From Vulcanimicrobiota bacterium (lineage in GTDB: Bacteria; Vulcanimicrobiota; Xenobia; Xenobiales; JADMJV01), in assembly GCA_019637395.1 (NCBI GenBank), contig JAHBVR010000010.1, positions 265,402 to 329,401 of the forward strand: a stretch of DNA of 64,000 bases. The letters are read 5' to 3'. A model generated the notes under the pieces. It saw nothing but the letters and a program-made list of their open reading frames with translations. It did no database searches and was not told the origin of the DNA. This document shows positions 35,493 through 43,908 of this stretch, piece after piece. The first letter of the stretch is position 1. Each line of letters begins with the position of its first letter. A program made the translations under genes and the position numbers.

Positions 35493-36572
35493 ATGTTCAA
35501 AATTTGCTTATTTTTGCTGCTCTGGCTGAGCCTCCCGGCGCTGGCTGAACGTCCTGAAGTGGAAAAGCTGGTAAATAACCAGAGCTTCGAGACGCGTTTA
35601 GGCAGCGCCCTCAGCCCTCTCACCGAGCAAGGTTTTTCTCCCAAACTGGCCTCCATTCGACGCCATGTAGCCGGCGAACTCGGCTGGGTCGTGCCGGGGA
35701 CCCTGTTCACTCCGGCTGCTTCTCTGCCCCCTAATGAATATCAGATTCTATTCCGGGGTCAGGTGGTGGGCCAGGGCAAGGTGGAACCAGGGCAGTTGCT
35801 GGCCATCGGACCCGAGTCGAAGCTCATCCAGCTCAGCGGAGTTCTCATCCAGGATCCGACTTACGGTATGCCGGGCAAATGGGTGCCTCAGGCCGATAAG
35901 GCAAAAGCCGAAAAGCTCGGTTGCCTGGTCTTTGATCCGGTTTCGGTGTGGGCCACTCACTTGACGGAACTGATCAGAGCTCACGCTGCTGAATATTATA
36001 GTAGCGATGACCTCACGGCGGCCCTGGCCATCTTGCAGCCGGAGCAGCCGGCCCTGGTCCATCGGTTCCACAGCGATCCGGCAACTTTTCAACGGCTGTT
36101 GGCGGTCGTGCGCAATCTATTAACGGAGCGAGTATGCGTGCGCGATTTGGGGACCATTGGCGAGGTGGTCATCCATTCGCCGCATCAGGATCCGGATCGC
36201 TTGAGTGAGGCCGCGCGTGTCAAGTTGGCCGGCCTGATCCTGGACGACCTGGCCAACGAAAAGAAGATTCAGGTGGTGCGGGTGGGAGCCAGGCTCGAGG
36301 CCGCCGTCGTCAAGCTGGGCAGTTATACCGCCCAGGGCCTGACGATATCCGAAAGCCCCGATATCAATGATCAGATCCTGCCAGCTATCAACACCGCGGT
36401 GGAAAGAATGACGGAGAAGGGGCTACAACCGGTATTGGTGACCACTGCGGCGGCGCGGCTGATTCTGCGCCGGGTGACGCTCAAGGAGTATCCGAATCTG
36501 GTGGTTTTGTCCCGCAACGAATTGACGCCGTATTATTCCGTCGAGTCAGCCGGAGTGATCGAACTCAAGTAG
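35493..36572 (+). CDS. Exported protein homologous to the FlhA/SctV cytoplasmic domain (copy 2)
   Basis: A 359-residue protein with a Sec signal (MFKICLFLLLWLSLPALA, cut before ERPEV). This is the better-conserved copy: IRRHVAGELGWVVPGTLF, LPPNEYQILFRGQVVGQGKV, EPGQLLAIGP, DPTYGMPGKWV, then VWATHLTELIRAHAAEYYS, equivalent to FlhA VVATHLNHLIGQFSAELFG. It continues with VRNLLTERVCVRDLGTIGEV and the terminal YPNLVVLSRNELTPYYSVES, equivalent to LPQLVVLSNLEL in FlhA. It contains all four FlhA_C subdomains, with no membrane helices beyond the signal. The two copies share only moderate similarity, so duplication is old. Its end overlaps the convergent XRE-TPR gene by 8 bp. Confidence 0.85.
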   Translation: MFKICLFLLLWLSLPALAERPEVEKLVNNQSFETRLGSALSPLTEQGFSPKLASIRRHVAGELGWVVPGTLFTPAASLPPNEYQILFRGQVVGQGKVEPGQLLAIGPESKLIQLSGVLIQDPTYGMPGKWVPQADKAKAEKLGCLVFDPVSVWATHLTELIRAHAAEYYSSDDLTAALAILQPEQPALVHRFHSDPATFQRLLAVVRNLLTERVCVRDLGTIGEVVIHSPHQDPDRLSEAARVKLAGLILDDLANEKKIQVVRVGARLEAAVVKLGSYTAQGLTISESPDINDQILPAINTAVERMTEKGLQPVLVTTAAARLILRRVTLKEYPNLVVLSRNELTPYYSVESAGVIELK

Positions 36573-37362
36573 ATTCGAGTTCCTCGAGAGCCTGGCGGAT
36601 TTGCCACGAGGTGGGGTCGATTTCCAGGGCTTTTTCATAGTCGGCGCGGGCTTTGGCGGGTTGGTTGAGTTTGCGGTAGAGCATGGCGCGGTTGGTCCAG
36701 GGTCCGGGGCGCTCGGGTTCGATTTCGATGGCCTTGTCCATGTCGTACAGGGCGCTTTCGTAATCTTGCATCTCGAAGTAAAGTAGCGAGCGGTTCTGGT
36801 GGATGTTACAGTCGGGGAAGCGATTGAGCAGGGTTTTATAATCGAGCAGGGCGGCTTTGTATTGTTTGGTGTGCCGGTAGAGTGAGGCGCGGTTGAAGAG
36901 GGCGCCGGGGCGGCTGGGGTCAAGTTCGAAGGCGCGAGTGTAGTCGGCGATGGCTTGCTCATCCTGACCTAAGCGATGGTAGGCATCGGCTCGGCGGCTG
37001 TGAGCCAGAGAGTTGGTGGGATCCTGGCGGATGAGTTCGCTGTAGTGCTCGACTTTGTTGAGGGAGTCGGCGTGTTGGGGATCGGGGCTCCAGTTGGGGG
37101 AGCGCCTCCACTGGGTGGGGTCCGGGAAGGCCAGTTCCACCGGACGATCAAGGCTTATGAGCATGGTGATCAGCATGTCCAGGGTGAACTTTTCGATGTG
37201 ACCGGAGAGCAGGTTGCTGATGCGGGGCTGGGAGACGGAGAGGAACTGGGCGGCCCGAGTCTGTGTCCAGCCGCGACCGCGGATAACCTGGCCGAGTTCG
37301 CGAGCCGCCTTTTCCTTGAGGTCGTGGAGTCGGTTGTCGGCGGCGATGTGAGCGTAGTGCAT
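36565..37362 (-). CDS. XRE-type HTH regulator with TPR repeats
   Basis: A 265-residue protein. Residues 15-75 form an XRE helix-turn-helix (GQVIRGRGWTQTRAAQFLSV, SQPRISNLLSGHIEKFTLDM), resembling the HigA-like/HTH_37 subtype. From about residue 98 there are five TPR units (YSELIRQDPTNSLAHSRRAD, AIADYTRAFELDPSRPGALF, ARADYEKALEIDPTSWQIR). The helices suggest cytosolic ligand- or partner-dependent regulation. A strong promoter with an overlapping dyad lies upstream (37393-37429), which suggests autoregulation. It is divergent from the terpenoid-cyclase-fold gene. No RelE/HigB-type toxin lies next to it. Confidence 0.85.
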   Translation of the reverse strand: MHYAHIAADNRLHDLKEKAARELGQVIRGRGWTQTRAAQFLSVSQPRISNLLSGHIEKFTLDMLITMLISLDRPVELAFPDPTQWRRSPNWSPDPQHADSLNKVEHYSELIRQDPTNSLAHSRRADAYHRLGQDEQAIADYTRAFELDPSRPGALFNRASLYRHTKQYKAALLDYKTLLNRFPDCNIHQNRSLLYFEMQDYESALYDMDKAIEIEPERPGPWTNRAMLYRKLNQPAKARADYEKALEIDPTSWQIRQALEELEST

Positions 37363-37392
37363 GGGCGGTGACCTTTCGCAGTTTATACAAAC

Positions 37393-37429
37393 ACAGGCAT
37401 AATATATATATTTTTATATAACCTGTCAA
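37393..37429 (-). promoter_or_regulatory. Strong promoter with a flanking inverted repeat
   Basis: Minus-strand TTGACA (37429-37424), a 17-bp spacer, and TATATT (37406-37401) make a near-consensus sigma-70 promoter for the XRE-TPR gene. A dyad ACAGG (37393-37397)/CCTGT (37422-37426) brackets the spacer and -10 and could be the regulator's own operator. The AT-rich core stands out from the GC-rich surroundings. Confidence 0.6.
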
Positions 37430-37465
37430 TAAAGGGGCGGGCGAGGGTTGGGCTAAGGGGTGTTG

Positions 37466-38344
37466 ATGGTTGGACTGGCGGAAAGTTTGGAGTATTTGGA
37501 TTCCGAGGCGGCCGTGCGGAGTTTGCGGCGGGACGCTTACTGGCCGAAGTGGGATTCCCCCTGGTGGCACATGATGCTGCTCCACGAGATGGGCGAGACG
37601 CGGCGAATCCCTCCGGCGGCTATCGAGGCTCTGGTGCTCGAGATGGAAAAGACGCCCAGCACCGAGTTCCTGGACGGCTCCGACTATCATTGCCACTGCG
37701 CTCTGGGTTGCGTTTATCAATTGCTGGCCGCTTACGGGATCGATGTGGATGGACGGCTGCCCTGGATTCGTCAGTGGTTTTTGCGCTACCAGATGTCCGA
37801 CGGAGGGTTCAACTGTGATGCCGAGGCCTACGCGGTGCCGGGCGAGTGCCCGAGCTCGATGGTGGGCACGATCGCACCGTTTGAGGCAATGCTTTTTTAC
37901 ACGCCGCGGGATTTCACGGCCGAGGAGATCGAATTTATGGACCGGGGCGCGCGCTTTTTGCAGGAGCGCGAGCTGTGGCGGGGTTCTCCAACCCGGCACA
38001 ATGCTGAGGAGCGGGAGCAGGCAAAGGCCTGGATGGACCTGTGTTTTCCGCGTTTCTACTTTTACGATGTACTGCGTGGCTTGTATGCGCTGCTGAACTG
38101 GGCCGACCGGCGCGGGGTGACGCTGGAAAGAGCGCGTTTCGCGCCGGTGCTGGAACGGCTGGAGGCGGGCGTGGAAATTGGTCGGCGTGCCTACCTGGGG
38201 GTAGGCACGCGCTTGCCTGAAGGCGGGCGGGCCAAGGAGAGCCTGTTTCCCCTGCTGGAGGCGGTGAGCGGCAACGGTCCGTCTCGGTATCTCCAGGAGC
38301 AGTGGCAAAAGTGCCGGGAGCTTGGAGCCAAATGGTTCCGCTGA
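37466..38344 (+). CDS. Terpenoid-cyclase-fold (squalene/prenyltransferase-like) protein
   Basis: A 292-residue protein. ATG at 37466 lies 5 bp after AAGGGG. The sequence shows alpha/alpha-barrel repeats of the prenyltransferase/squalene-cyclase superfamily: YLDSEAAVRSLRRDAYWPKW, WHMMLLHEMGETRRIP, a Cys/His pair DYHCHCALGCVYQLL, the QW-like QMSDGGFNCD, and FYFYDVLRGLYALLNW. The DxDD cyclase motif is absent, so it is not a squalene-hopene cyclase and the substrate is unknown. It is cytosolic and monocistronic, divergent from the XRE-TPR regulator by 103 bp, which may control it. Confidence 0.75.
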   Translation: MVGLAESLEYLDSEAAVRSLRRDAYWPKWDSPWWHMMLLHEMGETRRIPPAAIEALVLEMEKTPSTEFLDGSDYHCHCALGCVYQLLAAYGIDVDGRLPWIRQWFLRYQMSDGGFNCDAEAYAVPGECPSSMVGTIAPFEAMLFYTPRDFTAEEIEFMDRGARFLQERELWRGSPTRHNAEEREQAKAWMDLCFPRFYFYDVLRGLYALLNWADRRGVTLERARFAPVLERLEAGVEIGRRAYLGVGTRLPEGGRAKESLFPLLEAVSGNGPSRYLQEQWQKCRELGAKWFR

Positions 38345-38419
38345 TGACCGCGGGGCGCGGGCGATAAGGACGAGAGATTTTCAGCCTCCTTTGAGGGGAG
38401 CGTTCTAGACTGGTCGGGC

Positions 38420-40243
38420 ATGTGCACCATTCATTCGCAGCCGGCTGCCGCCGCTAAGCTTACGCCTCATAAGCGGGTCTCCGAGACGAGTTCGGAGCCG
38501 GCCGACACGGTAGAATTAGGGACGGCGAAGCCGATGCCCGAGATGCGGCGGCCTTTTTTTGCCGTTCCGCAGAAGCCGGAGTGGATTCGGCGCAGTGACA
38601 AGGTCACCCAGCAGTTGCTGGACATCGGCTTCCAGAGATTCCCGGAAGATGGCTCTTCGCAGGGTTTGAGCCAGTATGATAAGGAAGTCTTCGTTCCCAC
38701 CTATGCCAACGAACTGGCCTACCGGCAGCAACTGCGCGACTTCAAGGCGGGAGTGGAACAGGCTCTGGTGGACGAGAAGGACACCCGGGTGGCTCAGGAT
38801 CTGCGCATCCTCGGTGATTCAGCTCAGCAAACCTTGGACTATCAAGAGTTTTATGAGAAAAACTGGGTGCCTTTCAACAATCCGACCGGGGCCATTTATG
38901 CCGGACTGACCACGTTACTGGACGATCAAAATCCGCCCGAGCGCTGGCAGGCGGCCGCCGCTCGTCTGAGCAAATATGCCGGCCTGGAAGAAGGCTATCG
39001 GCCTTTGACCGAGGTGTTTCGCGAGCGCATGGAAGCTCAGATGGCCAAACCGGGAATGATCTACCCTGCCCGAGTGGAGGTCCAGAATGCCCTCGACCGC
39101 GACGGCCAACTGCTGGACGGGATTCACAGCCTGCTGGAAAAGCACGGGGTGAAAGACTGGCAGCCGGCCTTCGCCAAACTCAAGGAGCAACTGACCGGCT
39201 ACGACGCCTGGCTGCGGGAGTCGGTGCTGCCCAAGACGCGCGATGATTTTCGCCTGGATCCGGATTCCTACAACCGGTCTTTCGTAAGCATGGGCATCAC
39301 CGACGTTTCGCCGGAAGAGCTGGCCGCCAGGGGTCATCAGGCTTTTGAGAGCATTCAGGCCCAGATGCAGACGGTGGCCGGCCAGTTGGCCCAAGAAAGG
39401 GGCCTGCCCGATAGCGACTACCGGGCGGTGCTGAAGGTTCTCAAGCAGGACCAGATCGCTCCTGACCAGATTTTGCCCCTGTATAAGTCCCGCCTGAAGC
39501 AGATCGAAGGAATCGTGCGGGAGCACGACCTGGTCACCGTGCCTCCGGGAGAGTGCGTGGTGCGCCAGGCCACGCCGGCCGAGGCCGCGGCCTTCCCGAG
39601 TCCGCAGATGATCGCGCCGCCCCTGGTCAACAACCATGGGGAGCGCGGGCAATTCGTGCTGCCGCTGCTGAGCGCCGACGGCCAGAAATTCGACGACTTT
39701 ACCTACAACGCCATTTCCTGGCCGGTGACGGCGCACGAGGCCAGACCCGGGCACGAATTGCAATTTGACGGTATGGTGGACAAAGGGGTTTCGCTGGCGC
39801 GCGCGATTTACGCGGGCAACTCGGCCAATATCGAAGGGTGGGGATTGTATTCGGAATGGATGATCCAGCCTTATATGCCTTTGGAGGGTCAGCTGTCGGC
39901 GCTGAATTCACGCCAGTTGCGAGCGGCCCGGGCGTTTTTGGACCCGGAGCTGCACGCCGGCAAGATCACCGTGGAGCAGGCTCGCGAGCTTTTGAGCCGG
40001 GAGGTGGGACTATCGCCCAGCATGGTCAACTCCGAGATCGAGCGCTACACTTTCCGGGCGCCGGCTCAAGCCTGCAGCTACTTCTACGGGTTCGATCAAC
40101 TGCTGAGTCTGCGCAACGAGGTGGAGGAGAAGCTGGGAGACAAATTCGCGGCCAAGGATTTCCACGACTTCGTGCTCGACCAGGGCCTGCTGCCCCCTCC
40201 CCTGCTACGCCAAGCGGTGATGGAAAAGTTCACCGAGAGATAG
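38420..40243 (+). CDS. DUF885 family putative metallopeptidase
   Basis: A 607-residue protein with the DUF885 signature near residues 455-490: TAHEARPGHELQ (a HE-x5-H variant of the zinc motif) and NSANIEGWGLYSEWM (third ligand Glu), as in the gluzincin-like M3/M32-related proteins. Families of this kind are predicted zinc peptidases, often periplasmic, but no signal peptide is visible here. The N-terminus is instead a polar Ser/Pro/Ala-rich extension of 40 residues. A GGGGAG lies upstream of the ATG, at 15-20 bp. Its 3' 148 bp overlaps an antisense pseudogene tail. Confidence 0.85.
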   Translation: MCTIHSQPAAAAKLTPHKRVSETSSEPADTVELGTAKPMPEMRRPFFAVPQKPEWIRRSDKVTQQLLDIGFQRFPEDGSSQGLSQYDKEVFVPTYANELAYRQQLRDFKAGVEQALVDEKDTRVAQDLRILGDSAQQTLDYQEFYEKNWVPFNNPTGAIYAGLTTLLDDQNPPERWQAAAARLSKYAGLEEGYRPLTEVFRERMEAQMAKPGMIYPARVEVQNALDRDGQLLDGIHSLLEKHGVKDWQPAFAKLKEQLTGYDAWLRESVLPKTRDDFRLDPDSYNRSFVSMGITDVSPEELAARGHQAFESIQAQMQTVAGQLAQERGLPDSDYRAVLKVLKQDQIAPDQILPLYKSRLKQIEGIVREHDLVTVPPGECVVRQATPAEAAAFPSPQMIAPPLVNNHGERGQFVLPLLSADGQKFDDFTYNAISWPVTAHEARPGHELQFDGMVDKGVSLARAIYAGNSANIEGWGLYSEWMIQPYMPLEGQLSALNSRQLRAARAFLDPELHAGKITVEQARELLSREVGLSPSMVNSEIERYTFRAPAQACSYFYGFDQLLSLRNEVEEKLGDKFAAKDFHDFVLDQGLLPPPLLRQAVMEKFTER

Positions 40244-40591
40244 TCGAGCAGGGCTTGTTCCCTCCTGCTCAGAGCGCGCTGCTTGGGCACGGTCCAGACA
40301 TAGCAATGGCCGGCGCAATTGACCTCAACCTCATGGAAGGGATGCTGAGTTTTCCTTTCTCCGGGCCGGCGCAAGTGAAACAGACCTTCGAACGCCCGCA
40401 GGCCGGCGACGAAGCGCTCGAACCGGGCGGGCGCCACCGAACCGCGGGTTGTAGCCGACGGACATCCAAGCTTCCGGCGACATAGACATGGTTCCGCCCA
40501 AGTCGGCAGTTCGCCAATGTTGCTCAAACGCCCCCCTGACCACTTCGCCACGGAAAAGACCCGGGCCATCAGCTGCCACAGCGCAGCTCAT
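40096..40591 (-). pseudogene. Frameshifted gene for an unknown soluble protein
   Basis: ATG at 40591 is preceded by GGAG at 5 bp. The frame reads MSCAVAADGPGLFRGEVVRG and continues to NPRFGGARP at about 40432, where the reading changes to the next frame. There it continues sensibly as FERFVAGLRAFEGLFHLRRP, then CAGHCYVWTVPKQRAL. One extra G in GCCCGCCCGG would explain the shift. After the shift the frame has no stop until 40096, inside the antisense DUF885 gene, so the original end is also lost. The family is not recognised. A sequencing error would restore a gene of about 120 codons. Confidence 0.45.
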
Positions 40592-40822
40592 AACGACTCC
40601 TATTAACCAGGCTCTCAGCAAACGCGGAAGACGGGGCCGCGCGGCACCATTGGCAGGATGGCTTCGGCCGGGATGAGGTAGGCGTGGTGGTGGCCGGGAG
40701 CGATCTGGAGGCGGTCGCACTGGGTGTCGGTGGCGGATGCGGGTGGCGATGGTTTCTCGGCCGGTCGGAGGACGACGTTCAGTTGCATGGTGTGGGGAGG
40801 ATGCCGGAAGACGGCATTTCTG

Positions 40823-41095
40823 TCAAGCGGGGTGGAGCAGGGTAAGCACCAGGAAGGTCAGGGCGGTGAACAGTAGCGAGGGAGCACAGGCGTGCAAGGG
40901 GTTGCTGGTGAGGGCGGGGCGGGCGAGCAGGAAAAAAGCGGTGGCGGCGCTGCCGGCCAGCCAGGCGAGCAGCACCAGAAAGGGCGCGAAACGGCGGCCG
41001 CGGGCCAGCAGGGGCCAGCAGAAAAGAGCGGTGAGCAGGCTGGGGGTAAGCACGCAGGCCGCCAGGACGAGAACCTCCATTGTCAAACCGGCCAT
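40823..41095 (-). CDS. Small three-helix membrane protein
   Basis: A 90-residue hydrophobic protein with helices at about 5-28 (MEVLVLAACVLTPSLLTALF), 36-58 (FAPFLVLLAWLAGSAATAFF) and 70-88 (LLFTALTFLVLTLLHP). ATG at 41080 is an equally good start. No ribosome site is clear and no family is recognised. The flanking 231 bp (40592-40822) and 174 bp (41096-41269) hold no other gene I can support. Confidence 0.45.
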   Translation of the reverse strand: MAGLTMEVLVLAACVLTPSLLTALFCWPLLARGRRFAPFLVLLAWLAGSAATAFFLLARPALTSNPLHACAPSLLFTALTFLVLTLLHPA

Positions 41096-41269
41096 GCCTG
41101 GACTTTAGAGCTGGAGGTGGTTAACTCCTGGGCAGGTAGGGCTCCATCGCTTCCAGGCAGGTCAGTTGGAGCCGGCTCCACCAGAGCAGTGGAAAGACGA
41201 GCCAGACCGGCGGATCGATGGGGGTGGATTCTGGCGTAGCGGTATCGAAGGTTTGGGCGGCTTGATGGC

Positions 41270-41887
41270 CTAAACGGCTAGGACGCGACATTTTTGCTCT
41301 ACCTCTTCTTTCAATTGTGCGTAAAGTTTGGCGCCGGGGCAGCGGCCGTCGTATTCGAAGATGCTCTGGCCGAAGCTGGCGGCTTCGCTAAGGCGAATGT
41401 TGTTTTTGATTTCGGTCTGGAAGACTTTATCAGGGAAGCGCTGGCGCAAGAGGGCGATGATTTCGTGGGTAACGCGGGCGCGGCTGTCGACCATGGTGAG
41501 CACGATGCCCAACCAGCGGCCGGGGTTGTGCGCGAAGCGAAGCAGGTTGGCCAGGCCTTCCATAGCCAGATACTGAGGTTGTAAGGGAACCAGAAAGCGG
41601 TCGCACAGCTCCAGCGCCCGGTGGGTCAGGGGCGAGAGGGCGGGCGGGCAGTCCAGGAAGACGTGCTCGTAATCGCCAGTATTCTGAGGGAAGCCGCAGC
41701 AGACGTCGAGACGGGGGATATGCGTGGGGCCGCTTTCTCGCCGGCCCAAATGCAGGGAAGCGGAAGCTTGCGGGTCCAAATCAGCCAGTAGCGTCCGGTA
41801 ACCGGAGCGCGCGTAGGCGGCGGCCAGGTTGACGGCGGTGGTAGTCTTGCCAACGCCGCCCTTGTTATTGATGAGTGCGAGAATCAC
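41270..41887 (-). CDS. ParA/MinD-type partition ATPase
   Basis: A 205-residue protein with the deviant Walker A NKGGVGKTTTAVNLAAAYA (about 8-26), Walker A' LLADLDPQASASLHLG and Walker B VFLDCPPALSP, plus PLQPQYLAMEGLANLL and a helix pair typical of short ParA/Soj proteins. It has no N-terminal DNA-binding extension and no ParB or parS nearby. It is therefore more likely an orphan ParA-like positioning ATPase (for cargo such as chemoreceptors or pili) than a plasmid partition gene. It is divergent from the lipoprotein at 41974 by 86 bp. Confidence 0.9.
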   Translation of the reverse strand: MILALINNKGGVGKTTTAVNLAAAYARSGYRTLLADLDPQASASLHLGRRESGPTHIPRLDVCCGFPQNTGDYEHVFLDCPPALSPLTHRALELCDRFLVPLQPQYLAMEGLANLLRFAHNPGRWLGIVLTMVDSRARVTHEIIALLRQRFPDKVFQTEIKNNIRLSEAASFGQSIFEYDGRCPGAKLYAQLKEEVEQKCRVLAV

Positions 41888-41973
41888 TCGCGCAGCTTAG
41901 GTGCGTCCGGTTGCAGGCGGGTTACGGGTAATCAAGGAGGCAGTTGAGGATTCTTCCCAGAAGCGGACGACAA

Positions 41974-42963
41974 ATGGTCAAAAGGTTGCTCTTCCCGGTG
42001 TGGTTGGCGGTGTGGTTGGCGGGGTGCTCGCACACGCCGCCGGCTCCCTCCCCTGCTCCAACCGGCCCGGTTACGGCGCTTTCGGGGGACACTTTCGAAC
42101 TGCTGGGGCGCGATAGCACCATCTCCTATATCCCGGACCAGGCCAAGATCAGGATTGGCAGCATGATGCGGTTGGGCTCCGAAGGGGCGGAGTTTACTCT
42201 GGCGCCCGAACGGGCCCGGAAAATGGAGCAGATCATGCTGGCCTGCCGCCCCCAGGTGATTTCGCTAAGCGAACGATTGACCAGCACGCGCGCCTTGCTG
42301 GCCATGGAACACGACGGAATCCGCTATGTGGCCAGCGCCAATGCCCCGCCCTTGAAGGCGGCCCGCGAAGCGCTGGAGGCTTATATGCCCCGCCAGGGCG
42401 CCATCGGCCCCGACCATAGTTGGCTGATGGGCAAACTGGAAGGCGCCAAAGGCAAGTGGTCGGTGGCCACGGCCAGAGAAAAGTTCGAGCTGACGGGGCC
42501 TTCCACTGACCTGGCCTTTCGGCCGGGCTCGTCCGTGTTGGTGGTAGGAACCCTGAAAGGCGACCATGTCTACGAGACCGCTCGTATCGCGGAATGGTTC
42601 GGCCCGGAGAAGGCGAGGCTGGAGGTGCCGGCCCTGGAGGCCCGCCCGGCTCCGGCCAGCGACTATACGCGGGATCCGGCCAACGGGCTGATGACTTCGC
42701 GCGTGCGCATCCTGGTGAATCTGAAGGCTGGGGCGGGTCCGAAGGATTTGCCCAAGCTGCTGGAGGCGGCGGGTGACGGCGGGCGTCTGATCGCTTGCTG
42801 GCCCGATACCCTGGTCTTGATGCTGGAAATCCCGGACAGTGCGAATTTACAAAAAATCCAGGCGGCGGTGGCGCGTCTGGAGAAGCATCCGGCGGTGGAA
42901 TCGGCGGCCGCCGATGTGGCCATGGGAGAAGCCGGCGATAGTTTTCGCCGGCCCGAGCGGTAG
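41974..42963 (+). CDS. Hypothetical lipoprotein
   Basis: A 329-residue protein. ATG at 41974 gives MVKRLLFPVWLAVWLAGC, a lipoprotein signal with C18 as the lipidated residue; an upstream TTG would add ten residues before it. The mature part starts with a Pro-rich linker (PPAPSPAPTGP). A soluble domain of about 200 residues follows, then a C-terminal module (RVRILVNLKAGAGPKDLPKL to VESAAADVAMGEAGD) that looks like a peptidase-inhibitor I9/ACT-like ferredoxin fold. No specific function is assignable. It is followed 10 bp later by the NYN-domain gene on the same strand. Confidence 0.7.
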   Translation: MVKRLLFPVWLAVWLAGCSHTPPAPSPAPTGPVTALSGDTFELLGRDSTISYIPDQAKIRIGSMMRLGSEGAEFTLAPERARKMEQIMLACRPQVISLSERLTSTRALLAMEHDGIRYVASANAPPLKAAREALEAYMPRQGAIGPDHSWLMGKLEGAKGKWSVATAREKFELTGPSTDLAFRPGSSVLVVGTLKGDHVYETARIAEWFGPEKARLEVPALEARPAPASDYTRDPANGLMTSRVRILVNLKAGAGPKDLPKLLEAAGDGGRLIACWPDTLVLMLEIPDSANLQKIQAAVARLEKHPAVESAAADVAMGEAGDSFRRPER

Positions 42964-42973
42964 GAGTATGGAA

Positions 42974-43732
42974 ATGCCAAGCGGAGAAGCCAATCTGGCC
43001 CTCTTTATCGACTACGAAAACCTGGCCATCGGGGCGCGCCAGGCCAGCTACGACCGGCTGGATATCGAGCTGCTGCTCAAGCGCCTGTTGGAGAAAGGGC
43101 GCATTCTTTATAAGCGGGCTTACTGCGATTGGATCAGCTTCGCGCGCGAGAAGCGAGTGCTTCATGAACTGGCCATCGAATTGCTGGACATTCCCCAACG
43201 CAATCAGACCGGCAAGAATTCCGCCGATATCCGCATGGTAGTGGATGCTCTCGATCTCTGTTACACTCGCCCGCATTTGGACACCTTCGTGGTCGCCTCG
43301 GGCGACAGCGATTTCTCCCCGCTGGTCTCGAAGCTGCGCGAATATGACAAGCGCGTGGTCGGAGTGGGAGTGAAGAATTCAACTTCGAGCTTGCTGATCG
43401 ACAATTGCGACGAGTTTATTTTCTACGAGGATTTGATGCGCGGGCGCCCGGTGGAGGAACGCCTGCCCGACAGTTTGCCCAAGAAGAAGCGCGAGGTCTT
43501 CCGCCTGCTCCAGGATGCGGTGCTGGCGCTGCAACGCAGCAATACCGAGATTCTCTGGGGTTCGATGGTGAAGCAGATGATGCAGCGTCTGAAACCTACC
43601 TTTGATATGCAATATTACGGCTATCGCAATTTTTCCGACTTGTTGCGGGCGGCCGACAAGGCCGGCGTGGTGGTGATTGAACGGGACGAGCGCAGCGGCT
43701 CGTTTATCGTGTTGGACGTGGGCGAGAGTTAA
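42974..43732 (+). CDS. NYN-domain (LabA-like) RNase with C-terminal LOTUS/OST-HTH domain
   Basis: A 252-residue protein. ATG at 42974 lies 8 bp after GGAG. The NYN/PIN-like nuclease core is FIDYENLAIG (D13), SADIRMVVDALDL (D85) and VASGDSDFSPLV (D111, D113), the acidic set expected for metal-dependent RNA cleavage. Residues about 170-247 form an OST-HTH/LOTUS domain (FRLLQDAVLALQRSNTEILW, YRNFSDLLRAADKAGVV), which binds RNA. This LabA/DUF88-LOTUS pairing is known in bacteria, but its targets are mostly unknown. It is cytosolic, and probably co-transcribed with the lipoprotein upstream. Confidence 0.88.
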   Translation: MPSGEANLALFIDYENLAIGARQASYDRLDIELLLKRLLEKGRILYKRAYCDWISFAREKRVLHELAIELLDIPQRNQTGKNSADIRMVVDALDLCYTRPHLDTFVVASGDSDFSPLVSKLREYDKRVVGVGVKNSTSSLLIDNCDEFIFYEDLMRGRPVEERLPDSLPKKKREVFRLLQDAVLALQRSNTEILWGSMVKQMMQRLKPTFDMQYYGYRNFSDLLRAADKAGVVVIERDERSGSFIVLDVGES

Positions 43733-43908
43733 TGGCCGCGCGCCGGGTGCGCCCAGCACGTGCAGGTCGGGCGGCAGGTTTCGGGGAGCGGGCTGGTTGG
43801 TGAGGACCCGAAGGCCAGTAGTCGGGCCGGGCGGCCGGACGCTCGAGAAAACTCGTCGCGGTTGGCACTGTGGCGGGAGGGGGCCCGGGCGTCGCGAACC
43901 TCGTGGAC

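Noticed and set aside
36565-37362. Toxin-antitoxin pair involving the XRE gene
   Set aside because: No small toxin-like ORF lies adjacent, and the TPR extension is not typical of HigA-type antitoxins.
37148-38308. 386-codon minus-strand ORF
   Set aside because: It overlaps the XRE-TPR start and the cyclase-fold gene, both of which have strong family evidence; its translation has no motif.
41270-41887. ParA as evidence of a plasmid or integrative element
   Set aside because: No ParB, parS, replication initiator or integrase is near; short orphan ParA proteins are common on chromosomes.
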